Positions 37,514 to 45,091 of a DNA stretch of 63,617 nt are shown piece after piece. A model generated the notes under the pieces. The model saw nothing but the letters and a program-made list of their open reading frames with translations, was not told the origin of the DNA and searched no databases. Where the stretch lies: assembly GCA_024224815.1 (NCBI GenBank), contig JAAENC010000018.1, positions 1 through 63,617 of the forward strand, given 5' to 3'. A program made the translations under genes and the position numbers. The first letter of the stretch is position 1; each line of letters begins with the position of its first letter. The DNA is from Chloroflexota bacterium. GTDB taxonomy: Bacteria; Chloroflexota; Anaerolineae; Anaerolineales; Villigracilaceae.

Positions 37514-38725
37514 CTATTCAAGCTCAGGCAATTCAGCAGTAATATTCTCGTTCCACCAGTACATACAGGTTTCGCAAGGAACACCAAATTGAGCAAAGCC
37601 GTCAAGATCGAGCTGTTCAAGACTTACGCCATCTTCGAGAACAACATTACCTTGGTTGTCAGTGATCGGTCCTTTAAAAACATCGAAGCGGGTGAATTCA
37701 CCGGCTAACATGGCAGCCAATGTGTCTTCGATCATAGCCAAATCTTCAGCGGGGAGTTCAGCAGTACCAGGCATCATTTCTTCGCCTTCATGGAAGCCGA
37801 GCAAGCCCATTGCGCCACTATCAGCATCGAAATATTCCCAGCCGCCGACCCAGGTTCCTGCACGGGATTCTTCTACGATACGACCATAAACAGGACCCCA
37901 ATTCCAGTACATAGAAGTAAGACAAGCGTCTACAACACAGTTACCGCTATAGTCGTAAGTAATACCCCATTTACCATCGGGAGCAACTTCTGCAGGAGCA
38001 GGTGTATCAGCACCGGTCATAACAACTTGTGCGCCACCATCAAAGAGTGAAGAAGCAGCTTCTTTTTCCAAGATAGGATCATGCCAGGTAAAGATCCAGC
38101 GAACATCAACTGTACATTCGGGGCAGGTTTTCTGTGCGCCCAAAGCAAAAGCATTACCCAAGCGAAGTTCTTCGGGGATGGGGAAAGTAGCAATATAACC
38201 CAGTTTGGGGTTGCCATCTACCATTGCGCGGGAACCAGCTAACATACCGGCGAGATATTTCATATCTTCCATAGCGCCCATCAAGTTACCAAAGTTGGCT
38301 TCATTGGATTTAAAACCACTGATGTGGACAATATCTACATCAGGGAACTCTTCTGCAACAACTTCAGAAGCATCCATATAGCCAAAGGAAGTGGTGAAAA
38401 TCACATCAAAACCTTTGCGTGCCAAAGAGCGGATAACTTGTTCTGCATCGGCACCTTCAGCAACGATCTCAACATAGGCTGTGTGGACATCTTCTACATT
38501 TTCTTCAACCCACATACGGCCAACATCATGAGCCTGCGTCCAACCACCATCATCATGGGGTCCAACGTAAACGAAAGCAACATTGTATTTGCCTTCTTCA
38601 ACGGTAGGGATTTGATAACCAGCAACTTCTTCAGCTGCAGGAGCTTCAGCACCACCGCCACAAGCGGAAAGCACAAAAGCGGCAATCATTAGAACACTAA
38701 AAAACCACAAAACTTTCTTACTCAT
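37514..38725 (-). CDS. BmpA-family nucleoside-binding lipoprotein
   Basis: A 403-residue solute-binding lipoprotein. The signal MSKKVLWFFSVLMIAAFVLSACGGG has a perfect lipobox. The mature protein is of the BMP/PnrA family: KYNVAFVYVGPHDDGGWTQAHDVGRMW at the start of lobe 1, DVIFTTSFGYMDAS, KLGYIATFPIPEELRLGNAFALGAQKTCPE, and VVMTGADTPAPAE. Family members bind purine nucleosides. Upstream is a good RBS (AAGGAG), and a TATAAT-like box is at 38812-38817, without a convincing -35. No purine riboswitch was found in the leader. Confidence 0.92.
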   Translation of the reverse strand: MSKKVLWFFSVLMIAAFVLSACGGGAEAPAAEEVAGYQIPTVEEGKYNVAFVYVGPHDDGGWTQAHDVGRMWVEENVEDVHTAYVEIVAEGADAEQVIRSLARKGFDVIFTTSFGYMDASEVVAEEFPDVDIVHISGFKSNEANFGNLMGAMEDMKYLAGMLAGSRAMVDGNPKLGYIATFPIPEELRLGNAFALGAQKTCPECTVDVRWIFTWHDPILEKEAASSLFDGGAQVVMTGADTPAPAEVAPDGKWGITYDYSGNCVVDACLTSMYWNWGPVYGRIVEESRAGTWVGGWEYFDADSGAMGLLGFHEGEEMMPGTAELPAEDLAMIEDTLAAMLAGEFTRFDVFKGPITDNQGNVVLEDGVSLEQLDLDGFAQFGVPCETCMYWWNENITAELPELE

Positions 38726-38842
38726 TTCTACTCCTTCTAAATAGTTTGAAATTTCAACAAGCTTCTGGCAAAACTGTTCTTATAAGGCTGCCTCCTTTTA
38801 AAACTAGCATTATTATAAAGGAAAAGACCAGTAAAAAAATAA

Positions 38843-40900
38843 TTACTTACAACCTAAATCGTCCATGACATGCGACAAAACGCCATCTTTTTGTGAACTA
38901 TTAGATATTTCTCCAATTATCCGCTCCCACAAGGGACAAAGCAAAGGTTTCATATAGGATGGAGAAACCCGCTTCGCTCTTATGGATAGTTGCTCGGCGT
39001 TTTCCCAATCATTTGTGTGGGCGTAAGCTTCTATAAAAAGCAAATACTCCGTAGGGTCATTGGGATGATCGCCAGAATTAAAGGCTTTTTCACCCAAAAC
39101 AACCACCTTCTCCCAATCACCGCGCTGACGCGCTAAATCCGCTTTCTGAAAGTAGTAACACCACCCATGCTTGGGTTCCGGCCCATAGATTTCAGGTAAA
39201 ACCGGCTCGCCATCGGTCAAAATCAGCTCAGGACGAGAGAAGGGTGCGGCATCCCGCAAGAGAAGATCAGCAATGAATTTATTATCGGGATCAAGCTCAG
39301 GGTCAAGAACGTGCAAACATCCCGGTGGGTCAAAATTGATCAGAAGCATTTGGTCGCTATTCCCCTTCCACTCGCTAGCGATAAAATCGTGTGTGAGCGG
39401 CATATTGGGCTGCAAACCTTCACCCTCTACGCCAAAACGGCTGCGGGGGTAATAGAGCATATAGGGGATACGCTCCGTCGTTGTTTCGGGGGCATAAATC
39501 CAGTTAAGTGGCGCGCTGAGTGAATTATCGGCATAAAACTTGAGCGCACCTTCATTAAGCAAAATAGCGGTATTTTCTTCAAGTGCGGGAATTCGCCAAG
39601 ACATTTGCCAAAAAAGATTGCGTTGTACTGTCCAATCTCGTCGAAACTCATCAGCCCAGAGAAATTGTCTTCCCGCGGAAAAGGCAATCAGCAGCATGAG
39701 CAAAATGGAGCTGAGTGTTTTGCGTGGCGTTAGGCTTAGTACGCCAACCAAAACCAATGTGCTGCCAAAAATGAAGGGCAAGGTTGCACGGTTGGCGGGA
39801 AAACCTAAGGAGATGGGCAAATCCGTTAGCCAAAAGGGTACGCCCGCGAGGAGCATGGCGAAAATGCCAATGGTGATGAGCGCGATTGCGTCACTGCGAG
39901 GCGCGTTTTTTTGCAACGTGGCAGCCTCTCCGACTGTGGGAGAGATCGCTTTGGCGGAAGTGCTGCCTCGCGATGACGTGTCAGTTTTTTTAATCGTAAA
40001 AAGTAGAAAAGAGAAAATCGTGATGAGAATAAAGAGATAAATACCGATGGTCACTTTGCCTTGCAGGGCAAAATCAGGCAAGATAAAGGCTTGGCCCCAT
40101 GCGGAGATGAGCGTTGTCCATAGGCTGAGGAAAACCGTTTGGATTAGCTCCCAAAGAGCGGGGAGGGGGGCGGCTTTGAGATTATCGAGCAGACTGTAGC
40201 TGTAGATCTGGTTGTTGAAGATGAGGGAGCGGCCTAATATTCCCGCCACGAAGATGATGAGATAGGGGAACCAAGCCGAAAACACGCGGCGTATCCGTGC
40301 TTGTGGCGCGGTAATTTCTCTAAGAACAAACCAAAGTAAGAGCGGACGTATTAAGTCGAGGGCGAAGAAATATTCCCCCATAACAAGATTTAAAGCAGAT
40401 GCCAGCACGCCCAAAATGGTGATGAGAAGACTTGGGCGGCGAAGTGTTCGCAACATGGCGTAGAGCGAAAATAAAAAGAGGGTATAAACCGTAAAATGAT
40501 AGCCGTAAACGAAGGAGACGGGTTGTTGGTTAAAGCCGGGGTAGAGGAGGAAGAGTAGGCTGGCGCTGAGCGCAAGTTTTTTCTCTTTTGGGAGGAGTTC
40601 ACGCAAAATGGCAAAAAAGGCCAAGCTGCTGAGCCAACGCCAAAGGAGGGCAAGAATTTGCCAGGGGAGGGGGTTGTGGGGAATGAAATTTGTCAGGAAG
40701 TTATACCAAATTCCCCATGCCGGTCTATTGGTAGAAAAATATTTTGTGAGGGCTTCTTGCCCAAGCTCATAGCGCAGCCAACTGATGGGAAGATCGTCCC
40801 AGTAGAAGCCGAGTTGAGGCGCAAGAATGCCATAGGCAAGAAAGGCAATGCCTGCGAAGATAAGGGGGGGAGAAGTGATGAAAGCGAGAATTCGTTTCAT
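38843..40900 (-). CDS. Multi-helix membrane protein, glycosyltransferase-like (unknown function)
   Basis: I start this at 40900 (MKRILAFITSPPLIF, 685 residues); the longer frame only reads through the palindrome and the end of carbamate kinase. Residues 1-450 hold about 11-12 membrane helices with an early luminal FYWDDLPISWLRYE (Asp pair), as in GT-C-type glycosyltransferases. The C-terminal 230 residues are soluble, with helix pairs near the end resembling TPR repeats (DWEKVVVLGEKAFNSGDHP and DWENAEQLSIRAKRVSP). Residues about 311-328, in a loop between helices, are encoded by an inserted palindromic repeat (39889-39978). It lies inside the purine cluster but has no evident link to it. Confidence 0.7.
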   Translation of the reverse strand: MKRILAFITSPPLIFAGIAFLAYGILAPQLGFYWDDLPISWLRYELGQEALTKYFSTNRPAWGIWYNFLTNFIPHNPLPWQILALLWRWLSSLAFFAILRELLPKEKKLALSASLLFLLYPGFNQQPVSFVYGYHFTVYTLFLFSLYAMLRTLRRPSLLITILGVLASALNLVMGEYFFALDLIRPLLLWFVLREITAPQARIRRVFSAWFPYLIIFVAGILGRSLIFNNQIYSYSLLDNLKAAPLPALWELIQTVFLSLWTTLISAWGQAFILPDFALQGKVTIGIYLFILITIFSFLLFTIKKTDTSSRGSTSAKAISPTVGEAATLQKNAPRSDAIALITIGIFAMLLAGVPFWLTDLPISLGFPANRATLPFIFGSTLVLVGVLSLTPRKTLSSILLMLLIAFSAGRQFLWADEFRRDWTVQRNLFWQMSWRIPALEENTAILLNEGALKFYADNSLSAPLNWIYAPETTTERIPYMLYYPRSRFGVEGEGLQPNMPLTHDFIASEWKGNSDQMLLINFDPPGCLHVLDPELDPDNKFIADLLLRDAAPFSRPELILTDGEPVLPEIYGPEPKHGWCYYFQKADLARQRGDWEKVVVLGEKAFNSGDHPNDPTEYLLFIEAYAHTNDWENAEQLSIRAKRVSPSYMKPLLCPLWERIIGEISNSSQKDGVLSHVMDDLGCK
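39889..39978 (-). repeat. Complete palindromic repeat inserted in frame in the membrane-protein gene
   Basis: The ends CGTCACTGCGAG and CTCGCGATGACG are inverted repeats (10 of 12), as in the copies between genes. The element is 90 bases long, a whole number of codons, and adds about 30 residues (core GSTSAKAISPTVGEAATL) to a loop between two membrane helices. The core aligns with the argS copy in the same phase. Confidence 0.8.
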
Positions 40901-40907
40901 ATAAAAT

Positions 40908-40936
40908 CGTAGGGGCGGGGTTACCCCGCCCCTACG
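40908..40936. repeat. GTAGGGGCGGGG palindrome, copy 1 (downstream of carbamate kinase)
   Basis: A perfect 29-base palindrome, arms CGTAGGGGCGGGG around TTA, between the arcC stop and the start of the membrane-protein gene. The same core palindrome stands at 41902-41928 on the other side of arcC, and a close variant forms the groESL terminator. Confidence 0.8.
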
Positions 40937-40944
40937 ATTTGCGT

Positions 40945-41889
40945 TTATGGAAGGATCCACGTGCCAGTTTCGCCGTTGAGGGCGCGCTGGATATTGGGCG
41001 GGTCGGTGATGAGGGCTTTTTTGCCGCCTTCTTTCAGGAATTTGATAACTGCCTGAACTTTGGGGAGCATAGAGCCGGGCGCAAAGTGTCCTTCTTCTAT
41101 ATATTCTTCGGCTTGGGCAACGGTCATCTCGCTGAGCCATTTTTCGTTCTCTTTGCCAAAATTAATGGCAACTTTTTCTACAGCTGTGGAGATAACGAGC
41201 AAGTCGGCGTTGATATTATTAGCAAGCAAGCCAGATGCAAAATCTTTATCAATGACGGCTTCTACACCACGCAAATTGCCATTTTCTTTCTCTACGACGG
41301 GGATTCCACCACCGCCAACAGCGATAACGGAGAAACCGCTTTCGATAAGCTTTTTGATGGCATCCACTTCGACGATATTCATCGGTTTGGGTGAAGGAAC
41401 AACTCTGCGCCAGCCACGACCGGCATCTTCGACGAATTGCTGTCCTTCTGCCATACGTTCTTTGGCAGTTTCCTCATCAAGAAAAGAGCCAACGGGCTTT
41501 GCCGGATTTTCAAAGGCAGGGTCATCGGCGCTAACTTCAACTTGGGTCACAACGGTGACGGCTTGTTTAGTTATGCCGCGTTTTTTGAACTCGTTACGCA
41601 GCGCTTTTTGTCCCATATAGCCGATAGCGCCCTGCGTATCTGCGCCACAATAATCCATAGGGACGGGGTGTAATTCGTGGGCGGCCAATTCAGAACGGCG
41701 CAAAATAAAGCCAACTTGTGGCCCATTTCCGTGCGTAATGACGACATCCCAGCCCTCTTCGATCATCCCCGCAATATGGCCCATCGTTTCTTTGATGGCA
41801 TCAAATTGATCGGGAATCGACTTTTTCTTTTTATCTACAATTAAGGCGTTTCCGCCAATCGCTACAACAGCTACTTTTTTATTTGTCAT
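40945..41889 (-). CDS. arcC: Carbamate kinase
   Basis: A 314-residue amino-acid-kinase-fold enzyme that makes ATP from carbamoyl phosphate and ADP. Family blocks are VVAIGGNAL, VVITHGNGPQVGFILRRSELA, CGADTQGAIGYMGQKALRNEF, GRGWRRVVPSPKPM, VIAVGGGGIPVV, VIDKDFASGLLA, and FAPGSMLPKVQAVIKFL. It sits next to ygeW on the same strand, so it should recover ATP from the carbamoyl phosphate released by that transferase. It is flanked on both sides by the same GTAGGGGCGGGG palindrome. Confidence 0.96.
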   Translation of the reverse strand: MTNKKVAVVAIGGNALIVDKKKKSIPDQFDAIKETMGHIAGMIEEGWDVVITHGNGPQVGFILRRSELAAHELHPVPMDYCGADTQGAIGYMGQKALRNEFKKRGITKQAVTVVTQVEVSADDPAFENPAKPVGSFLDEETAKERMAEGQQFVEDAGRGWRRVVPSPKPMNIVEVDAIKKLIESGFSVIAVGGGGIPVVEKENGNLRGVEAVIDKDFASGLLANNINADLLVISTAVEKVAINFGKENEKWLSEMTVAQAEEYIEEGHFAPGSMLPKVQAVIKFLKEGGKKALITDPPNIQRALNGETGTWILP

Positions 41890-41901
41890 TTTTTTATAAC
41901 C

Positions 41902-41928
41902 GTAGGGGCGGGGTTACCCCGCCCCTAC
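41902..41928. repeat. GTAGGGGCGGGG palindrome, copy 2 (upstream of carbamate kinase)
   Basis: A perfect 27-base palindrome between the ygeW stop (41937) and the arcC start (41889). Its core is identical to 40909-40935. As an RNA hairpin it may tune expression of arcC relative to ygeW. Confidence 0.8.
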
Positions 41929-41936
41929 AAATATAT

Positions 41937-42926
41937 CTAGCTCATTGTCAAAGCCATAACAGCTTTTTGTGCGTGAAGACGATTTTCAGCTTCATCGAAA
42001 ACGACAGAGTTCGGGCCGTCCAAAACTTCGCTGGTGACTTCAACATCGCGATCAGCAGGAAGCGGGTGCATATAAATGGCGTCTGCTTTGGCAGCGCTCA
42101 TCTTATCTTGGTCAACGATCCAATCTTTATATTTATCCTGAAGACGTTTACCTTCTTCGGGATCAGTTGTCGTCATCATTGGGCCCCAGGATTTTGCGTA
42201 AACGACATCTGCGTCTTTAAAGGATTCTTTCATCCCGTCAGCAGTGTCGATAATCTCAAAGTTGGTACCAGCGATACGCGCCTGTTCCTGGGCTTGCTCG
42301 ACGATCTCGGGCATGAGAGGGAACTCGGGCGGATAAGCCAAAGTCACGTCCATACCGAAGCGGGGCATTTGCAAAATCAAAGATTGGGGTACAGAAACGG
42401 GCTTCAAATAAGAAGCAGCGTAAGCCCAGGATACAACGATCTTCTTTTTGCGCAGATCTTTGCCTTTCTTCTCCTGAATGGTCATTAAATCAGCCAAACA
42501 CTGGAAAGGATGGTAAATATCACATTGCATATTCAAAACAGGCGCACGGCTGGCAGATGCAACATCGTTGAGATAGCGATTCCCGTCACCCCAATCACAG
42601 TGGCGAATGGCGATACCATCAAAATAACGACCGAAAATTTCACCGATCTCGCGGGTGGTATCACCGTGCGAAATTTGAGTGGTGGTGGAATCAATGAAAG
42701 CACCGTGCCCACCAAGTTGTGCCATACCGGCTTCAAAAGAGCCGCGCGTACGAGTAGATGAGAAGAAGAATAGCATCGCAAGGGCTTTATCACGCAAATA
42801 GGCATGTGATTGCCCTAAAGCACGTTTTTTCTTCAAGTCCCATGCTACTTCCAGTACGGTTTCTACTTCTTCTTTGGTGAAATCTAAATCGCCGATAAAA
42901 TCACGTCCACGAAAATTGGTTTGCAT
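41937..42926 (-). CDS. ygeW: Knotted carbamoyltransferase, YgeW family
   Basis: A 329-residue member of the aspartate/ornithine carbamoyltransferase superfamily. The carbamoyl-phosphate site is in SSTRTRGSFEAGMAQLGG; the second is MQCDIYHPFQCLADLMT; HPLPADRDVEV is the C-terminal block. The YgeW-type markers MQCDIYHP and the long SWAYAASYLKPVSVPQSLIL region, where the knot forms, separate it from ArgF and PyrB. Family members act in anaerobic purine breakdown, giving carbamoyl phosphate from a carbamoylated intermediate; the exact substrate here is inferred. It is in line with ygeY and arcC. Confidence 0.9.
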   Translation of the reverse strand: MQTNFRGRDFIGDLDFTKEEVETVLEVAWDLKKKRALGQSHAYLRDKALAMLFFFSSTRTRGSFEAGMAQLGGHGAFIDSTTTQISHGDTTREIGEIFGRYFDGIAIRHCDWGDGNRYLNDVASASRAPVLNMQCDIYHPFQCLADLMTIQEKKGKDLRKKKIVVSWAYAASYLKPVSVPQSLILQMPRFGMDVTLAYPPEFPLMPEIVEQAQEQARIAGTNFEIIDTADGMKESFKDADVVYAKSWGPMMTTTDPEEGKRLQDKYKDWIVDQDKMSAAKADAIYMHPLPADRDVEVTSEVLDGPNSVVFDEAENRLHAQKAVMALTMS

Positions 42927-42953
42927 TTTTATTCTCCTGTTTGGTTAGAGTAA

Positions 42954-42997
42954 GCCCCTCTAACTCCCCCCCTTAGGGGGAAGGCTAGGATGGGGGC
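42954..42997. repeat. C/G-rich repeat between ygeY and ygeW
   Basis: GCCCCTCTAACTCCCCCC followed by CTTAGGGGGAAGG and AGGATGGGGGC. It shares the CCCCTCTAACTCCCCCC arm with 31037-31056 and the AAGGC-AGGATGGGGG end with 4263-4279, so it joins the two subtypes of this family. Confidence 0.7.
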
Positions 42998-43011
42998 AAA
43001 ATATAAATAAA

Positions 43012-44223
43012 TTATTTAATCAACGAAGGCAAGATCGCGTAAAAAGCGGTTGCTTTGACCATATCAGCGAGATTTACGCTGTCGAGAACGGTGTGGGCAG
43101 TGGTTTCATCACCAGGGCCGAAACCAATAGCGGGGATACCGGCTTTACCAGCCCAATAGATGCCGTTTGTCGAGAATTCCCATTTGCCAGCGGGGGCTTT
43201 TTCAAAGCCGATCGCTTCGCGAGCGGCCAATCCGGCCTGCACAAGGGTGTGATTTTCTTCATAAGCCCAAGCGGGGAAATATTTATCCACGGGGAAAACA
43301 AAACCTGTGTAGGAAGCCTCATCGTAGAAAAGTTCTTCTACTTTGACAGTGGCTTTGTGTTCTTCAGGGATCAATGCTTCAACTTGTGCCACAACTTCTT
43401 CTTTTGTCTCACCGAAAGTCATGCGACGGTCAATATAGATAATCGCTTCATCAGGAACAGCGTTAATGCTGGGGGTTTGGACGGTCATATCGCTGACGGT
43501 GATTTTGCCATGCCCAAGGAATTCGTGGTCGCCCAAGCTCGGCTCGAGATCACGGATACCTGCGATAACGGGCAAGAGTTTGTAAATAGCGTTATCACCA
43601 ACATGATTAGATGCAGCGTGAGCGGAAACACCTTTTGCAACAACGCGCATTTCCAAACGACCTTTATGACCGCGATAAACGTTCATTTTTGTCGGTTCGC
43701 CGATAACGACAAAATCAGGTTTTACTTTGGGATCTACTTCCACGAAAGTGTTGGGGGCGATGCCGTCGCACCACTCTTCCATATTGCCGAAGTACCAAGC
43801 TGTCCAACCGTCGAGCAAGCCCAAATCACGGGCGAAGGCCATCCCATAAACCATGCCGGGGGTGCTGCCTTTTTCATCACATGCGCCGCGAGCGAAGAGG
43901 ACGCCATCTTCCACTTTACCGACAAAGGGATCCCATTCCCATTCGTCAGGGTCGCCAACACCAACGGTGTCGACATGGGAGTCGAAAACAATCACTTTTT
44001 CGCCATCACCGATGCGTCCCATGATATTGCCCATTTTGTCGAAGCGGACTTCATCAAAACCGAGTTTGTTCATTTCTTCGGCGATACGATCGCCAACTTC
44101 TTTCAGTTCGCCTTCCATGCTGGGGATGGCGACAATGTCGCGCATGAATTTAACGATGTCTGTTTCTGCTGCGTCGATGCGCTTTTGAATTTCTTGTACT
44201 GCTTCTTCTCTTGATAGTGCCAT
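43012..44223 (-). CDS. ygeY: M20-type hydrolase, YgeY family (selenium-metabolism-linked)
   Basis: A 403-residue zinc-dependent M20 peptidase/deacetylase homologue. Metal-site blocks are VFDSHVDTVG (His and Asp), ARGACDEKGSTPGMVYG (bridging Asp, general base Glu-Lys position), NMEEWCDGIAP, and the late His in TAHTVLDSVNLADM. The dimerisation domain with VSAHAASNHVGDNAIYKLLP lies in the middle. Gene order with ygeW and arcC and the sequence type identify it as YgeY rather than ArgE or DapE. It probably hydrolyses a purine-derived amide or amino acid. Confidence 0.88.
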   Translation of the reverse strand: MALSREEAVQEIQKRIDAAETDIVKFMRDIVAIPSMEGELKEVGDRIAEEMNKLGFDEVRFDKMGNIMGRIGDGEKVIVFDSHVDTVGVGDPDEWEWDPFVGKVEDGVLFARGACDEKGSTPGMVYGMAFARDLGLLDGWTAWYFGNMEEWCDGIAPNTFVEVDPKVKPDFVVIGEPTKMNVYRGHKGRLEMRVVAKGVSAHAASNHVGDNAIYKLLPVIAGIRDLEPSLGDHEFLGHGKITVSDMTVQTPSINAVPDEAIIYIDRRMTFGETKEEVVAQVEALIPEEHKATVKVEELFYDEASYTGFVFPVDKYFPAWAYEENHTLVQAGLAAREAIGFEKAPAGKWEFSTNGIYWAGKAGIPAIGFGPGDETTAHTVLDSVNLADMVKATAFYAILPSLIK

Positions 44224-44267
44224 TATAAAAAATCTCCTGTATATAAGAAATGATGACCAACAGCCGC

Positions 44268-44984
44268 TTATGACTGTATCTGTCCTAAAACATGAAAATG
44301 AAAATAGCCGGGCAAAAAATAGCCCAAACTGTAATCAACAACTTCGTCCGATGCCAAATAAATGCGCGAACTCAGGCGTAAAAGTACGTCTCCACGCTGA
44401 ATTTCGAGCGCTTTTGCTACATCGGATTTTGCGCTGGTGGCATTTACGCCAATCCGCGCTACGGTGGGTAGATCGCCACGTTCGAGCATAAAATCTAGCA
44501 CTGAGCCTTTGAATTTTTTCGGGAACTCTTCGACCGGAAGAAATTCACGGGGGAGAATATCGACCAAATAGGCTGCAGGGCGATCAGCGGTGCCAATTAC
44601 GCGCGTTACACGCGTTAGCTCGGTTTTAATCGGGACTCCCAGCTTACCGGCTTGTTTCTCATTTGCGAGAACTGTCTCGACTTTTAGGTCTTTGACACGC
44701 ACAGACGTTCCCGTGCGCATTGCCATTGTTTGAATGCTCTCCAAAACTTCGAGACCACTCTCTAAAATCGGTGCCTGACCAACAACAAAAGTCCCTGCCC
44801 CCTGACGGCGGCGAATTAGCCCTTGTGTTTCAAAGGTGCGCATCGCTTCACGCAAAGTTGCGCGTGAAACGCCTAATTGCTTCGCTAATTTTGGCTCAGA
44901 TGGCAAGCGTTCTCCAGCCGAAAACGATGCAATTACTGCGCCCAGATCTGCTTGTAATTTTTGAAAAGGTGATATTAAAACCAT
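44268..44984 (-). CDS. GntR-family regulator (HutC/UTRA type)
   Basis: A 238-residue transcription factor. The N-terminal winged helix is [45 protein letters not shown]. The remaining 160 residues form a UTRA-like ligand-binding domain ([58 protein letters not shown]). It lies inside the purine cluster between adenine deaminase and ygeY, so it is the best candidate for local control, perhaps through the paired palindromes at 48687-48751. The effector is unknown; a purine-derived ligand is a guess. Confidence 0.88.
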   Translation of the reverse strand: MVLISPFQKLQADLGAVIASFSAGERLPSEPKLAKQLGVSRATLREAMRTFETQGLIRRRQGAGTFVVGQAPILESGLEVLESIQTMAMRTGTSVRVKDLKVETVLANEKQAGKLGVPIKTELTRVTRVIGTADRPAAYLVDILPREFLPVEEFPKKFKGSVLDFMLERGDLPTVARIGVNATSAKSDVAKALEIQRGDVLLRLSSRIYLASDEVVDYSLGYFLPGYFHFHVLGQIQS

Positions 44985-45000
44985 GTGTTTATCCTAACTA

Positions 45001-45088
45001 GCACTGCATTGCACTCGAACGAAGTGAGAGTGCGTTGCAGTGCGGGTTTCGTATTTGCTATGCAACGCACCTTCTCAGGTGCAATGCA
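45001..45088. repeat. Two imperfect hairpins with TGCA(AC/TT)GCAC arms between ade and gntR
   Basis: Hairpin one pairs 45001-45016 with 45028-45043 (14 of 16); hairpin two pairs 45061-45072 with 45077-45088 (10 of 12). Both use GCATTGCAC or GCAACGCAC arms, so they look like two copies of one short element. No T run follows on either strand. They could be dispersed repeats, processing sites or a protein-binding region upstream of the GntR gene. Confidence 0.5.
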
Positions 45089-45091
45089 GAT

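Noticed and set aside
38726-38842. Possible purine riboswitch in the bmpA leader
   Set aside because: The conserved purine-aptamer junction bases and paired loops are not found in this short leader.
40901-41140. N-terminal extension of the membrane-protein frame to 765 residues
   Set aside because: The extension translates the palindrome and the end of arcC; the first 80 residues are Arg/Pro-rich with no fold, and the membrane protein starts naturally at 40900.
43093-44214. A 373-codon open frame on the plus strand opposite ygeY
   Set aside because: It mirrors ygeY almost end to end, has no ribosome site, is rich in Phe/Asp/Cys in a way typical of antisense frames, and ygeY has intact family motifs.
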